Shown here in pieces: positions 25,057 to 36,985 of a stretch of DNA of 64,000 bases. How positions within the stretch are numbered: the first letter of the stretch is position 1; each line of letters opens with the position of its first letter. A program made the translations under genes and the position numbers. A model generated the notes under the pieces. The model was not told the DNA's origin and did not search any database. It saw only the letters and a program-made list of their open reading frames with translations. The stretch is from Albula goreensis (lineage: Eukaryota; Chordata; Actinopteri; Albuliformes; Albulidae). The DNA is taken from positions 60,624,547 to 60,688,546 of the forward strand of contig CM040741.1 in assembly GCA_022829145.1 (NCBI GenBank), read 5' to 3'.

Positions 25057-26426
25057 ACTTTTATCACGGTTTCTTGTTAGGTGTGGTCGTTTCAATATAT
25101 GGTCACTTTATTTGGCTCAAAATTTGATTATTTTAATACATATCCTATCACTATAGATGATAAGCACTACTTTCACTTCCCATGAACTCAAAGCCAGTTG
25201 TTACACGTTCTAGAACTGTCAAGGTTTGAAATGTCCATTGGTCACATCTAGGCACAAAAATATGCCCACAGATACATGCTGCAAGTTCAGAGAACTGCTC
25301 TCACATTTTGCTGTCCAAGCAAGATAGGTTTACAGGCTAAAAATGATTATCTTTAGGTTTTTTCAGTGGCTTAAGTGTGCAAACCCATTTAGAAAGCTGA
25401 CATCCAGTCCTCTAATGTTTTGTCCTTGCCAAATGAATTAAAATTAACATGAAAATGGTCCATTGTGGTTTTTATACTTTTAAGTTTTAATGTTAACAAA
25501 TGAGTTAAAATGTTAATGAGTGAATGAAACAGCTGACTGTTATTGACAAGGCAACTGTTGGCATGGTTACTATTGTATCGCCACAGTGCATGGATTAAGT
25601 ACGGTGATAAAACTTTTCACTGGGCCTTCACTCAAGGTGTCCAAGATACACAAATTTATTTGACACCTGCCAACCAATCAGAAACTCGGATTTTCCGTAT
25701 CCGTGATATAATTGTATGTAGTGTCACATTTCACCAACCATAAATGAAAGTATACTTCTGTAGACTTCTAGATAATTTTATGGGACATTTTCTGAGAAAT
25801 ATAAGTATCATATATGACAGAAATATAGTAATGTGGTCATGTGTTCTCATTTTTGGATGTCAGTAGAATTTAATTATTCCAAGGTGTTCTTCGGGCCCAA
25901 ACCTAGTCATAATGAATTACAGCGACCGGTGACTGAAGCTTGAAATTCCAGGGCTTGCCATGTCAGTTTCAACTTCATGCTAAAGAATTCACACTGTCAA
26001 ATGTTGAGCGGACGACTGACTGGTTTGTCATCTGACATTGTAATGTCTTTATCCAAGTAGTTCTCTGAAGATTTAAGTGATGACAGGTTAGTCAAAAAAT
26101 CTCAAATATTTTTTCCAAATGTGAACATTAAAATATAGTACCTCAATTTTAATTGTACTTAAGTTTTAAATTCCAACAACATTTGTTGTTTTGGCATCAA
26201 TGTAACAGAAAAAAATCCACTGCATATTTGTAACCATTTAGCAGGAGCATTAGGTAGATCACTCTTAGGTTTATCTGCTTGCCCATTTTCATTCTCATCA
26301 ATAATAGTGAAGTGCAAAAAAGGGTATTAATGTTGAGAGGATGTGGAACTGTGAGTTGAATCCATTTAACTGTCCTAAACTCTACTATGTATGACTGTGC
26401 ATGAGAGCTTGTGTCTGTGTTTGAGT
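25057..26426. other. Unique DNA, no gene recognised
   Basis: No repeat or frame of note. A 66-codon frame at 25543-25743 has no domain character. Confidence 0.5.
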
Positions 26427-26427
26427 A

Positions 26428-26503
<76 letters not shown>

Positions 26504-26519
26504 CGCAAGAGAGAGAGAT
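26427..26519. repeat. (GT)n(GA)n compound microsatellite
   Basis: A short GT run (26427-26441) passes into a GA run to 26500, then an interrupted GA stretch to 26518. The 129-codon minus frame with a Ser/Leu repeat across it is an artefact. Confidence 0.95.
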
Positions 26520-26939
26520 GGTAAAACACTGTACATTTCAAAGAAAAGAAATGTGGCAATTTAGGTGTGTGCTTTAATTGCAGCAACTAGTCATTTAAAT
26601 CAATAGGTTTCATTGGGTCATTGATGCCTAAAGGCTAAAGAAAACGCATTACACAAGTAAATCTAAAGGTCGGAATAAATTAATATGCACTTCTGCAGAG
26701 AGATAAGCCTATTACCACACTGTGTGTTCAGATCCCAGGAGAACTTCATAGCTGTTCAAGTACAAAATCTAGTATCGTTGCATAAAGTATGTTTGGGAAA
26801 ATTTGCAAATGTGTCTGAAAATGGCCCATGCTAATGTCATCACCTACTGATGGGATGCACTTAATGCATTACTTGGCCAAACTTGAAAGCACATGTTAAA
26901 ACTTCATCCCAGTTAATCCCCTTACATAAAAATGACATG

Positions 26940-27090
26940 AATATGACATGTGAAGTATACAAAAATGCACATGTGAATGCATGTGAATACATGCCATACA
27001 CAATAATATCAGCATACAAACAGTAAGGTGCAGTATGCATGTAAATAATGGGAAAAAACATGTGATTCACATGTGAAGAATTCATGTTCT
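26940..27090. repeat. Cluster of CATGTGA/CACATGTG words
   Basis: ACATGTGA or CACATGTGAA recurs at about 26946, 26967, 26979, 27058 and 27069, with related ATGCATGT and TTCATGT words between. It could be a decayed tandem repeat or fish element made of CACATGTGAA units, or a cluster of E-boxes (CACATG/CATGTG). Confidence 0.5.
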
Positions 27091-27389
27091 CTTACCATGC
27101 TCAACATGTCCTATGCTATTCATGTTGATCAGCTTGAAAAAAAGGACTCATTATTATAATTTGTAGAATACATGATTCCAACAAGTCCAACATGTTCAAA
27201 CTGTTGATTTGTTTCATGGCAAAGTTTGTAAAATTAGGTATTCAAACTTACATCTCATTTCAGGAAAGACTTATTTCTCCAGAGACACCTTGGATTAAAA
27301 AAAAAAAAAAACGTAAAGCATTTGAAGCTTAGTGCAGTCGTCACGGACATTACACAAAACTGTCATAGTGTATACCGCAGTCATATCAG

Positions 27390-27500
27390 CTTTAATTTGT
27401 TTTTAATTGCAGCCTTCTTCACCAATCACAGGCTGGTTCTTCAAAACACTTGAGTGGATTGATTAAGTGCTCTTAACCGTTTCAAATTAATTTGAAGTGG
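27390..27500. promoter_or_regulatory. Candidate enhancer block with homeodomain palindrome
   Basis: It carries a perfect 16-bp palindrome, TTCAAATTAATTTGAA (27481-27496), with a TAAT/ATTA homeodomain core. Two opposed NKX2-like words precede it: CACTTGAG (27447-27454) and TTAAGTG (27463-27469). A CCAATCACAGG word lies at 27422-27432. Function is inferred. Confidence 0.35.
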
Positions 27501-28810
27501 TACCATGTTTTAAGAGTTCAACTGTGCTTTTTGCAGCATGTTTGTTTCAAAATCACTTCCCAGGGACTCTTTACCTGCAGTTAGAAAGGTACCAGAGGTT
27601 ATAGGTATGAGGAAACAATCCTGCTTCTTGTTGTTTCAAAGGTTGTTGACAACATGATGAAGGAGGTGTCTGGGTCTTCAAAAGAGTAGCAACATAATAT
27701 TGCCATTTCGGATAGTCTGTTACTAAAAATCCAAGCTTCCACTGGGAAATAAGCAAGGCAATGAAGTCAATTTATTATAAATCTCCATTGGGCTGCTTAG
27801 TGTAGATAGAGGAAAGTATTTTGAAACTTGAATGATGTAAAGCCATTTACTGGAAGCCATTTATATATACATATAATTCATTTCAGTATATTCATATTAT
27901 TAGGAATTCAACATAAGAATGCCTCAGTGGGTTTAAATAGGACAAACAATATTGGTATTCTGATATTTACTTCTAAGGCAATACATTCAATCAGGACAGA
28001 ACATTGAACAAATAACAAAGTGATGTATGAATGAAAAGTGAAAATGAACACGTATTACAAACATATTTCTAAATAATGTGTATTGCTAAAAAATACTGTC
28101 CACAACATAATCTCATCAGAATACAAATATAACACATTAAGAATAATCTGCCAGGGTAGCGTGCTTATTTCTCGGCCCAGCAGTTTGATGATATACCCAC
28201 TGATGATATACCATGTTCATATTAGTACACACATCGTGAACATGTGCCTAATTCCCACTTCTTTACACATCATTTACAGGCAGAGTAAATCTTGGTCCCC
28301 CTGTAAGGGTTATGAAATGAAGGCCCTGGTCATGACAGTGCCGTTTACACTGTGGCTTTGGAAAATTACCCATGGACACTTAGAATGAAGGAGCCTGAGC
28401 GTCTGTGCAGTCACTGTGATGATGGAGCACACTGCAAACTGTAGGCCCGAATACGATAAGACACATTGCACAAGGAATTCAAATTATGGGAAGGATTTCA
28501 AGTGTCCATATTTAACACAAAGAGATTTATTTTGCCAGCATTATCATGAGCTCACAAATCAAATAATGTCTAATTGCTTTAGGCGAGGGGAAAGAATGAT
28601 TCTGTTTGGATAATTGATTCATGTTGAAGGTCATGCATTACAATTGATACAAATTTGTCAAAAAAATTGCAGGTCTCAAAACCCTAACATCACTGGGGTG
28701 ACTTTCTCATGGGCACACCCCAAATGGTCCTATTTGACATTTTAAACAAAATTCTAATTTTCAAGTGCCCGTGTAAATTGTCAATTGCAAGGTATGCTTA
28801 GCGCAACTCC

Positions 28811-29440
28811 TTTTTAAGCCTCTAGTTTGGTAATGATCCGACTGTTTGTGTTGTATAATAAATGTCCATTTCCCTTTCTGTGCCCTGTCATCACACCCAA
28901 TGGAAATCCATTGACCCCCAAAAGGAGCCTTTTTGATCATCACTGTTTAGTCCTCACTGCTGTCAAGCATGGCAGCAGCAGGCATTTTCCCATTCAAATG
29001 CTGTTGCCCAGATGTTGTCAATGACCGCAGTAGGGCTCAGCAACAGCCAGAATGGGGGTCTTTTCAATTAAAGCCCTCTTGGTCTTCTTTTATGCCTGTC
29101 AGAGATGCAACTGAACTAATATTTTCCCAAACTTCTGTGCTTGCTATTGATTATGACCATTTGAAATAAAGAGTGGCAGCAAGGGTACGTTTAGCCTAAT
29201 CCTCCTTGTCATAATTAACATAACTGGGAAATTTGTATTTAATCGAGGGTAACCTTGGAAGAAACTTTGAGAGCCAATCAAAATGAACATCGCTCCAGGC
29301 AGTTAAACCAGCGATGATGGGGCCGTTTCGAGCTAATGAAGCCTAGGCGGTGGTTGTGACACCCAGCCGACATGTTGGCTTATGGGAAACACTCAAATAA
29401 AATCCTTACAAATCTGTGGCTTTACCATCCCGCATTTTTT
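28811..29440. promoter_or_regulatory. Candidate conserved noncoding element, about 630 bp
   Basis: A long block of complex, repeat-free sequence rich in developmental-type motifs: TTTTTGATCATCAC (28930-28943), CTGTCAGAG near 29096, GCCAATCAAAATG near 29272 and GAGCTAATGAAG near 29330. It also has a near-perfect palindrome, AGCCGACATGTTGGCT (29365-29380). Open frames at 28827-29024 and 28969-29169 have no splice signals or domains that would argue for coding. The texture resembles vertebrate developmental enhancers; only alignment to other genomes can settle it. Confidence 0.4.
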
Positions 29441-31371
29441 TTTACAAGGGTTTAACTGAACTGAGTGGAGGATCAAAGCAAAAAAGGCGCGGCAGTAGCC
29501 TTCAAAGAACTGAAATAATTGCCTGAAAATCCACAGTAAGGCCTCCGATGGAATATGCTTATCCATGGCCTGTTAGGAGATGAATTGCAACTTCAAGGAT
29601 CAATGGTATAACTGTCATGATGCTGACCACTGCTCCAGACTATCTCCAATATAAATCGTTACAACTACAATGGGAATGTATATACCAGTACAATAAAGAT
29701 AGCATCTTGAGTGCCAGATAATAGAAGAGGCAATCACACATACAGTAAGAAATATATGCTCTTGGTAATCAGTGAAACAGTTTTGTTATTTTTGCGAATG
29801 TTTACACTTCAAAATGCCACAATGTCTCCAACTGATTGCTATATTACACAGTCCTACACACAACATAAATTAAATAAAATATTTAATATCCCTTACATTT
29901 ATATTTATATTTTTGTTACTGCATAAAACTAGCCTTAACAGACATGATGAGGGAATTATAATAGCAATGGTAGCGCTGCAATAAACTGTACATTTTAAAT
30001 TAAACAAAATACACACCAAGAGACCAATTTATGATTTGTTCAATGCAACTATTTTACTCATCAATAGTATGCATAGAAGCCCAATATCTTTAAAAGTGAA
30101 GGGACAAACCACCTCATGTTTGTACTGAACATTTAAGTTAAAGGCACAGAATATAGCAATGTATACATCTTAATGTAAACATTTACCCCATGGATTTACC
30201 TTGTTTGCATCTGGAGATATCAGTCTTCATCCTTGATTAATCAGAAAAGCAGTACTACTGGATAGATGGACTGAAACAAAAGTAGAGAAAAGAGAAAAGC
30301 AGTTCTTACAGATGCAAGATATAAATTTGCCAGAGGCACACAAAGCCAGATTGGCCTTCAATATTTAATCACTGCAGTTTGGATTTTCTAAGCATGATCT
30401 CCCCTGGCTTCAGTTTCAGTCATGTCATGTGTCAAAACTGGCCCACAAAAAGGGCACACTAATACCAGTAAACATTTCTATGGGGCATATTACACGTGAA
30501 TATTGTAAAAACTAACACATTTCAGAGTACTTCTACAGGAAGTGCTTCATTTCCATTTATATAAACACATTCTTTTATTAATTAGGCTTTAACCTTTCTC
30601 ATGAATTTTAAATATGTTCAATTAAAGTTGTGTTTTAATGCAATCAAGAGGATGGGTTTGAGTAGATGCATTATTTGATAAGCTTGCAGGAAACCAAACT
30701 CAGGCCAGGATTCAATCGAAGACACTTATATTTAAATATATTTAAGGGCATCTGCAATCCAATAAAAAATTAGCATCCAGATTAAACTATTCAGACAGTC
30801 TGATATTTGAATCTCCATGTATAGAAAGATTCACAACTCAGAGGGCCTCTGATCGGAAGGGCTGCTGTTTCTAGCCTGGTTTGTTTTGGGTCACAGTTTG
30901 GGTCACCAAATCTCTCTGAAGCACACATGTACAAAAACGTATGTATACAAAAAATTAAGTATAGATCTTACATGCATGTCTGCAAAAATATCAAAATCTT
31001 TCATCTTTATCATTATGAGCTGTAACCAATGGTTTTTAATATGACTTTAATAAATTATCCTTTGTGAAACAAAATTACAAACTATTTGACACACAGACCT
31101 CAAAGGAATCATATTCCAGAAGATCCGCTTTAACACAGAAACCCTCAACCATAATATAATAACATTCAACAAAAGCTTCAGAGGATCTGCCTGAAGGTTT
31201 TTCTGATGCAGTTTCGATGCTTAGCAGGGGGTCTGATACCTGAATAGACCATAATTTATCAGAGCTTGGAAAAATGTTGGGGGACATTACTTTGTCCAGA
31301 AATATCAAGGGGCATTACTTTGTCCTTGTGACATGTATGTCCGTCAGTGGTATAAAATCTTGACACTTTAC
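29441..31371. other. AT-rich unique DNA, no gene recognised
   Basis: Short chance frames only. The sequence becomes more complex toward the CpG-rich patch that begins near 31478. Confidence 0.5.
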
Positions 31372-31785
31372 CTGGCTTACCGTTTTGGCCAAGCTGTGGG
31401 AGTGGCAGCAGCCACAAGTCATTCTGGTGCTTCACAATGACTGGATTCTGACAATCCACCTTCTGCTTACATGCCCCCCACGTAGAGACCGGAAGCCCGC
31501 GGGAGGCGGTGTGCATCCACCTGGTTAGCCACAGGCCCCAGAGGGTCCCCAGCACGCTCAGAAATCATGCAACAGGATGGAAATGACGTGCATCTCCGTT
31601 TGGCAACAGCCCAGCTCTCTTCATAACCACTCCTTCCCTTGCCACACTTTCAATCTTACCCGCAATCCGTTCCGATTCCCGGTGGGCGCGGTGCCATGTG
31701 CTCTTAACGTAAATCCTGTGGCATTGACTTTGATGTCTTGACTTGTTAGCGGGGAAATTTCACGGGTGAAAACGTGCGTGGGTAA
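31372..31785 (-). promoter_or_regulatory. CpG-rich patch with possible minus-strand first exon
   Basis: About 19 CpGs fall between 31478 and 31785, in a window that is otherwise CpG-poor, with GC-rich words such as CCCGCGGGAGGCGG (31496-31509). Reading the minus strand, a frame with ATG at 31516 runs to a good donor, GTAAGC, at about 31383-31378. The peptide begins MHTASRGLPVSTWGACKQKV and contains DLWLLPLPQLGQN just before the donor. A second minus frame, starting MISERAGDPLGPVANQV, is also open across the GC-rich part. No TATA box is seen. I do not recognise the protein; it may instead be a non-coding promoter. Confidence 0.35.
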
Positions 31786-32218
31786 GGAACTGGAGAAAGG
31801 TGGGAAGCTTTGGCTAAGGATTGTGGGAAGGGTTATCTCTCATTTGCATTGCTTAGGGTAAGGCTCTGATGCAGAGGCTTCATTTATCATACTTGACATA
31901 AATTTCATTCTAAATTCAAGAAAACAATCTTGGGTACACATGAAAAATTTTGGTATTTATAAAAGATGCATGCACCACATATATGCACAGTTTTGTACAT
32001 AGTAAATATAATTTATCTAATAAATGTGCTTAAGTGCACACAAATCAGTTACACACCCAGTAAATTCCCTTAATTTCCCTTATTTCAGCCATTGATCATG
32101 GTGTATGAGGAGGTCAGCTTGGCGTATGTCTGGCACACACTCATATCTAAATGCATGGATTGCCTGTATGAGTACCTGCAAGTGCAGCCATGTTGTATTC
32201 AGCTCAACGCAAAACTGG

Positions 32219-32374
32219 GGCTGCGATTCAATCAACATTTGTCTTCATATTTATCTCCGCTGACAAAAATTAACCTACAAAACTGTTGCTGTAGAGAAAA
32301 AGCATAACAATTGCATTACATACAGTTACTCAATTGTAAGTAAGTTAAGCACAAATGTTGATTGAATCGCAGCC
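32219..32374. mobile_element. 156-bp MITE with perfect 24-bp terminal repeats
   Basis: The left end begins GGCTGCGATTCAATCAACAT (24 bases to 32242). The right end at 32351-32374 is its exact inverted copy. The inside is AT-rich with no coding capacity. A fragment of the same right end lies at 3940-3985, so the element is dispersed. No obvious target duplication remains (flanks AAAACTGG and TGGGTGTT), so the superfamily is open. Confidence 0.75.
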
Positions 32375-32394
32375 TGGGTGTTTTTATGTTTAAG

Positions 32395-32600
32395 TGGATA
32401 ATTGCCTCATTGCTACCCCGCTGCACAACATGTCTATTAAGCAACAAGTGATGAGCTGATTGATGTGTACGGAGGCATTATATCATTTCATCTCAGGCTC
32501 CCTGCAAAGGTTCATTTATGATGCCTTCCATGGTGTATAATGATTCTAACTGGTGATGATGAGGCACTGAACCTAGTGATTGCTAAGTGGTTATTATTTT
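32395..32600. promoter_or_regulatory. Candidate conserved noncoding block
   Basis: Complex repeat-free sequence with a TGATTGATG (PBX/HOX-like) word near 32458 and GGTTCATTTATGATGCC near 32509. No coding character. Function is inferred. Confidence 0.28.
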
Positions 32601-32829
32601 CCAGTCACTTGTTGAAAAAAACTGGAACAACAATGAGTTTTGAATAACTACCACGTGCAAACCTGATGGGCAATTTCAACTCCAAAACAGGTTCATGTGA
32701 AACTGAGAACATTCACAGTTTCTGCACAAAATGTGATACACAGTATACTGAGAGAGAAACTATCCAATGTCTGTGATGGAAGTACAGTTTAAAATTGGAG
32801 CACCGAAGAAGATTTCATGACAACTTCCA

Positions 32830-33070
32830 CTCTTAATTTTTCGATTAGCCTTATTTGATTATCTAATTATTGAACAAACATTTATTAGGTCTGACATATT
32901 TTGCTAAATTTAATGATAAACTCTTGAATGACAGCTGGCATTGGTGCCAAAGCTAATTAACGTATTAATTAACTAATTAAGATTATTTAATTGGTAGGAA
33001 AACCTGCACAGGCTTTACATCTGCAGGAATGGAATTTCCCACATATGGTTTTTAGAGTTGATCTGGGTTG
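32830..33070. promoter_or_regulatory. Homeodomain-dense candidate enhancer
   Basis: At least eight TAAT/ATTA-type cores occur within about 170 bp (TCTAATTATTG near 32859, GCTAATTAACG near 32952, then TATTAATTAACTAATTAAG). A TGACAG word (TALE site) lies near 32930, directly before CAGCTGGCATTGGTGCCAAAG, which contains an E-box CAGCTG and an NFI-like TTGGTGCCAA. The packing of TALE, E-box, NFI and homeodomain words is typical of neural or mesodermal enhancers; function is inferred. Confidence 0.38.
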
Positions 33071-33789
33071 TAGCTTGATAGTATATATGCCTGAGAAACA
33101 GCTGTCCTGGCAGAATTAGTAATGGATACATTGTAAATGCCCTAAAGCACAAATCTTTTAGTTTTCTTTTTTCCAGTAAACCACAAGAAATCATCTTAGT
33201 TCTTCTTTGATGACTGGGGACAGTAAAGGCCTGGCATCTAAGAGCAATCTGTGCCTAAACTTCCTTTGCCCACACTGAAATAAAAACAATATCAAATGCC
33301 TTTGTCACAGCAGGAGTAATGTGAATAACAATGTCAAAGTGAGCAGCAACGATATGTGTTTATCTTGAAATCAGCTTTACGTTTGGTCATCCGCTCTCCT
33401 CCAGTGTTTTCACAGTGGTTCAGTTATGTGAATATCATGCACACTATCCCACATTCAGATTAAAGACCTTATGGAGCTACACTTCCATAACTAATCCCTT
33501 TGTGGAAAAAAACAATATAAAATATTAATGCCATCCCTAGGCAATTCCTCATCTTCAAGAAGAACTGCTACTGGGTTTGACCAACATGATAACAATAAGT
33601 AATTACATGTAGAAGACAGTTTGTCTTCTTCACAAAAATCAGACAAAGCGAAGGGAAAACTGGCTGCCTTGCTTACACACCCGTAATTGCCAATGTGTGA
33701 GGGCTGCTAGATGAAAAAACCCTTTGCATGTTTATCAAGGCACAAAATACATTTCCATAAGCTACACAAACAAAATATATCTTTATATC

Positions 33790-34010
33790 CTTAACCATTT
33801 GTGTAGCTGCTTGCCCCTTTAATGTAATCACCTTCAGCGATGCCTTTGCCCCACAGGGCTAAGAGGCGAAGTGCTGCCTCACAAAGCAATGAAAGGCCTC
33901 TTCCGTAGCTCGCAGTTGCCTCCTACAATGAGCCTTTGAATGTGCTCATATAGGCTTTGATCTGTTTTCCTCCGCTCCCAGTTGTACAAATCCCATTAGT
34001 ATCAGCCCAT
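33790..34010. promoter_or_regulatory. Candidate enhancer with TCF/LEF words
   Basis: CCTTTGAA (33933-33940) and CTTTGATCT (33955-33963; AGATCAAAG on the minus strand, the TCF/LEF consensus) lie 22 bases apart. GATGCCTTTGCCCC near 33839 adds a related word. The block is GC-balanced and repeat-free, and ends at the start of less ordered sequence. Function is inferred. Confidence 0.33.
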
Positions 34011-34214
34011 ACACCAGAGCCGTTTAGTGTTTCTGCAAGGTCTCCAAGACCATTCTTTTCTCCCCTGTATGTCACATCCCATATACTCAGGCCTTCCGTT
34101 CTGTGAAACGATGTTAGAATATAAGTTGTTTATAACTGTCAGAGCTGTTCCACGGTGGGCTAGTCTCAGTGCTTCCACAGGGGCGGATGTCCCAGTGCAT
34201 TCAAAGCCAATAGC

Positions 34215-34306
34215 AGTGGTCTCAAACTCAGCTCCATGCTTTTCCTGCACAGCTTCAGTCCAACCAATTACTCCTGCCTCAATTGGTTTAATTGCTCATT
34301 TGACCA
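34215..34306 (-). repeat. Degraded dispersed fish repeat
   Basis: AGTGGTCTCAAACTCAGCTC is followed by TTTTCCTGCACAGCTTCAGT and then CCAATTACTCCTGCCTCAAT. This matches the word order of a very common ray-finned-fish repeat that on the other strand ends GAGTTTGAGACCACTG. Orientation and family are from memory; no second copy lies in the window. Confidence 0.4.
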
Positions 34307-35099
34307 TATGCAGGTACCTTTGTGCATTTTCTAGATAGAGTTGTGGATATGAGCAACAGTTTTTAATTAGGTATCTAATTTAACATCATTGTACATGCAT
34401 GAATAATATTTAGACTAACAGAACATATTTAGCAAATAATGGAAATAATTATTATATCAAATTAACAGTAGAGCCTGGAATTATCCAGCAGACACATCCT
34501 CTGCCATGGCACTGAGTTTGCATCCAGTGGTCCGCAGTTTATGTGGTAAATTATACATATCAAGTTTGTCAAGGATGTTGTTGACATTTTTAGTTTCATG
34601 GTCCATGAAATGATGTTTTGGATTGAAGATGGATAACCTTTTCTAGTAATCTTTCTTACGGTGTGATCCTCCACCATCACAAAGACAGTGCTGTGGTCAT
34701 GTAAAACATACCAACCATGGACAACCCTAAAACATGCACAGCCAATCAAAATTCACTGAACCCGAAAGCAGTTCAAAGTCCTTAGTCAATAGATGTCCAC
34801 CGGCATACCCAGTTCAGTTGACAGGGATATCGATGGGCAGCCATTGATTACACATGTGAACAGTTTTTAAACAGATCACACAGGCATAGCATACAGAAGA
34901 GCAATCAGGCTTAAAATACTACTGCACTGCTGTTAAAGGCTCACATAGAATTGAATGGGATCCAGGCAAAGTAGATAAAAAAGTATTAAATAATGCACCG
35001 AAAAAGCAAAGTAAGAAACACATAAAAGCAAAGTAAGCAACACAGACCTCTGGTGAAAGCAGAGAGAAAAAAAAGACACTCTCTGTGACATATGCAAAT

Positions 35100-35680
35100 A
35101 CATAATCATGTAACATTTAGGCTAAAGGCCTTTGGCTCTGTCCTTTGGGGTATTTCTCACACAAGAGGAAAAGCCTGTCGGAATGCTAAAAGCTTGCGGC
35201 AGTGTCGCTGTCATTCTGCTTTTTGGCAAAAATAAAACCAGGTGAAGGCTGCATAAGGAAGAGGAGGAAGGAAAGGTTTTACAATTCATAGAAACGCAGC
35301 GTTGTTCAAACTCTGCAGATAGGGAGAGTTTAAATATAGATTCCCACATATCCACAAGATAATCAATAGACTTGAGGTCATAGGAAGCTAAGATAATTAG
35401 CCTAGTGAAATGACAGATTCTGTTCGCTTGTAAATCAGGTAGTTCCTTGTGCCCTGATTGAGCTGAGCTTTACTTTGTTTACAGCCAACCACTAACCTTG
35501 ATCGATTTAGTTTCAGTTTAAGCCATCTGGATATTGACAAGTCCCAGCTAGTCCAGCACACTGTTGAACGTTCAAACCTCTCATTAGAGTTTGATTACGC
35601 AAATGCCCTGCAAGGTGTTAATAAGAATGTCACTGCAAGTGTAGGAGAAAATAACAGCTTGCCCCTGATGAAACACTGTC
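35100..35680. promoter_or_regulatory. Two adjacent candidate enhancer blocks
   Basis: Block 1 (about 35115-35320) has TAAAGGCCTTTGG, CTTTTTGGCAAAAATAAAACC and ACCAGGTGAAGG (an E-box CAGGTG). Block 2 (about 35400-35660) has AATGACAGATTCTG (TALE site), ACTTTGTTTACAGCC (FOX core TGTTTAC), a GATCGATTTAG word and TTGATTACGCAAATGCCC (homeodomain or POU-like). Both are repeat-free and lack coding character. They read like vertebrate conserved elements, which is inference. Confidence 0.36.
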
Positions 35681-36884
35681 AATTTTAATTCAGCTCTGTA
35701 CATTAATCATGGGGTAGCACTGTACATTACAAGAATAATGGTATGGGAAGATGTTTTGAGGCAAAGATGTAGAAATACAACCAAAACAGCAAAAAAATGA
35801 GCTAGATTTGACAGGTAGTGGAATATTGTATTGCATCATTTCCATACAGAATTCCCTGATGTGGTATCCTATCACAGAAATTAAAGTAAAATATGAATAA
35901 CTAGACAATTTCAATGAATTTCAGAATTATTTGTGCTGCATAGTGGCTTTGTTAATCATTAACCATGGGTCGTGTAATTGCATAGCCAGGCACAATACCT
36001 CAAACATGGATTTGCACTTGGTGCAACGCTGTTGACACCCCTCACAAATGAATGGATCTCAGTCCTGTCTAATATGCCATAGTTTGATGTGCCGTAGTGT
36101 ACACCAAATCCATATAAGGATAAGTCTCCTTTAAGTCAATGTGCTTCTAAGCTATCAATAGCTGTTTATCTGATAAAGGAAAGAATAAATGGGTGGTATT
36201 TGATTACCACGTTGAAGATTAACACATTACATTATGCACCAGACCAGCCGATCAGGTTAACTGGTGTTTTCATTAGTCTTTCATTTTTCTGGGATTCCAC
36301 GGTAGTTATACTTTTCACATTCTGACAGTGCTGTAAGCCCAGCCACCAGGGAATACTGTCCTGCCCTTTGCACCCTAATACCACGTTCTTGTGTACAAGA
36401 TTGGTTTAATCTGCCAACAAGTATTTTTGGCTGCAAGAAATACAGAAGGATGAAAAGAGGTGTAAGAACTGAAGGGATCAGAAGCAAAAATGCAAAAGCT
36501 TCAGGCCACAGGCAGGATGAGAACCGAATACCTCCACCTCATCCTGGTGAATCTGCATCCCTGTGACTCACCTTCAGGAGCATGCAGCTGACACTGCTTT
36601 CTCAGCATTGTTAAAACAGTATAAAGCACTTATCTCACAACTGAGTCCATCAATCATCAAAATGGTGGGTGGATTCCTCCCTTCAGCACCTGAGCAGCCA
36701 TGGGGATCACACATACAGAATATCAGACAAACTGTGTACGCTTTTTCAACTCACAGCTGAGATTAAAGGCAATCTGAGCTTGAAAATATTAATTCATATG
36801 TTTTTCCTCAAGTACAAGTGTGGGAGTAGGCTCAAACATAGCTGTCAAGGTGAAGGCCTGCAGTAGTGTACATTTGAAAGGGCT

Positions 36885-36985
36885 GGGAAAGATGCACACT
36901 CTTACAAAAACTCTGTATTTATGTGTTTGCACCAATACTCTGGCACTCTGTGCCTTCATCAGGGAATCTTATACCCCTTACCCAT
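36885..36985 (-). repeat. Possible retroelement 3' end (GATGAAGGCAC motif)
   Basis: On the minus strand it reads CCTGATGAAGGCACAGAGTG, then CCAGAGTATTGGTGCAAACA and AATACAGAG. This resembles a known dispersed motif, GATGAAGGCACAGAGTGCCGAAACGTTGGTG, found near the ends of fish retroelements. GGCAC and GTGCC form a small stem. Family identity is uncertain. Confidence 0.38.

Noticed and set aside
26197..26586. 129-codon minus-strand frame with Ser-Leu repeat
   Set aside because: Produced by the (GA)n microsatellite.
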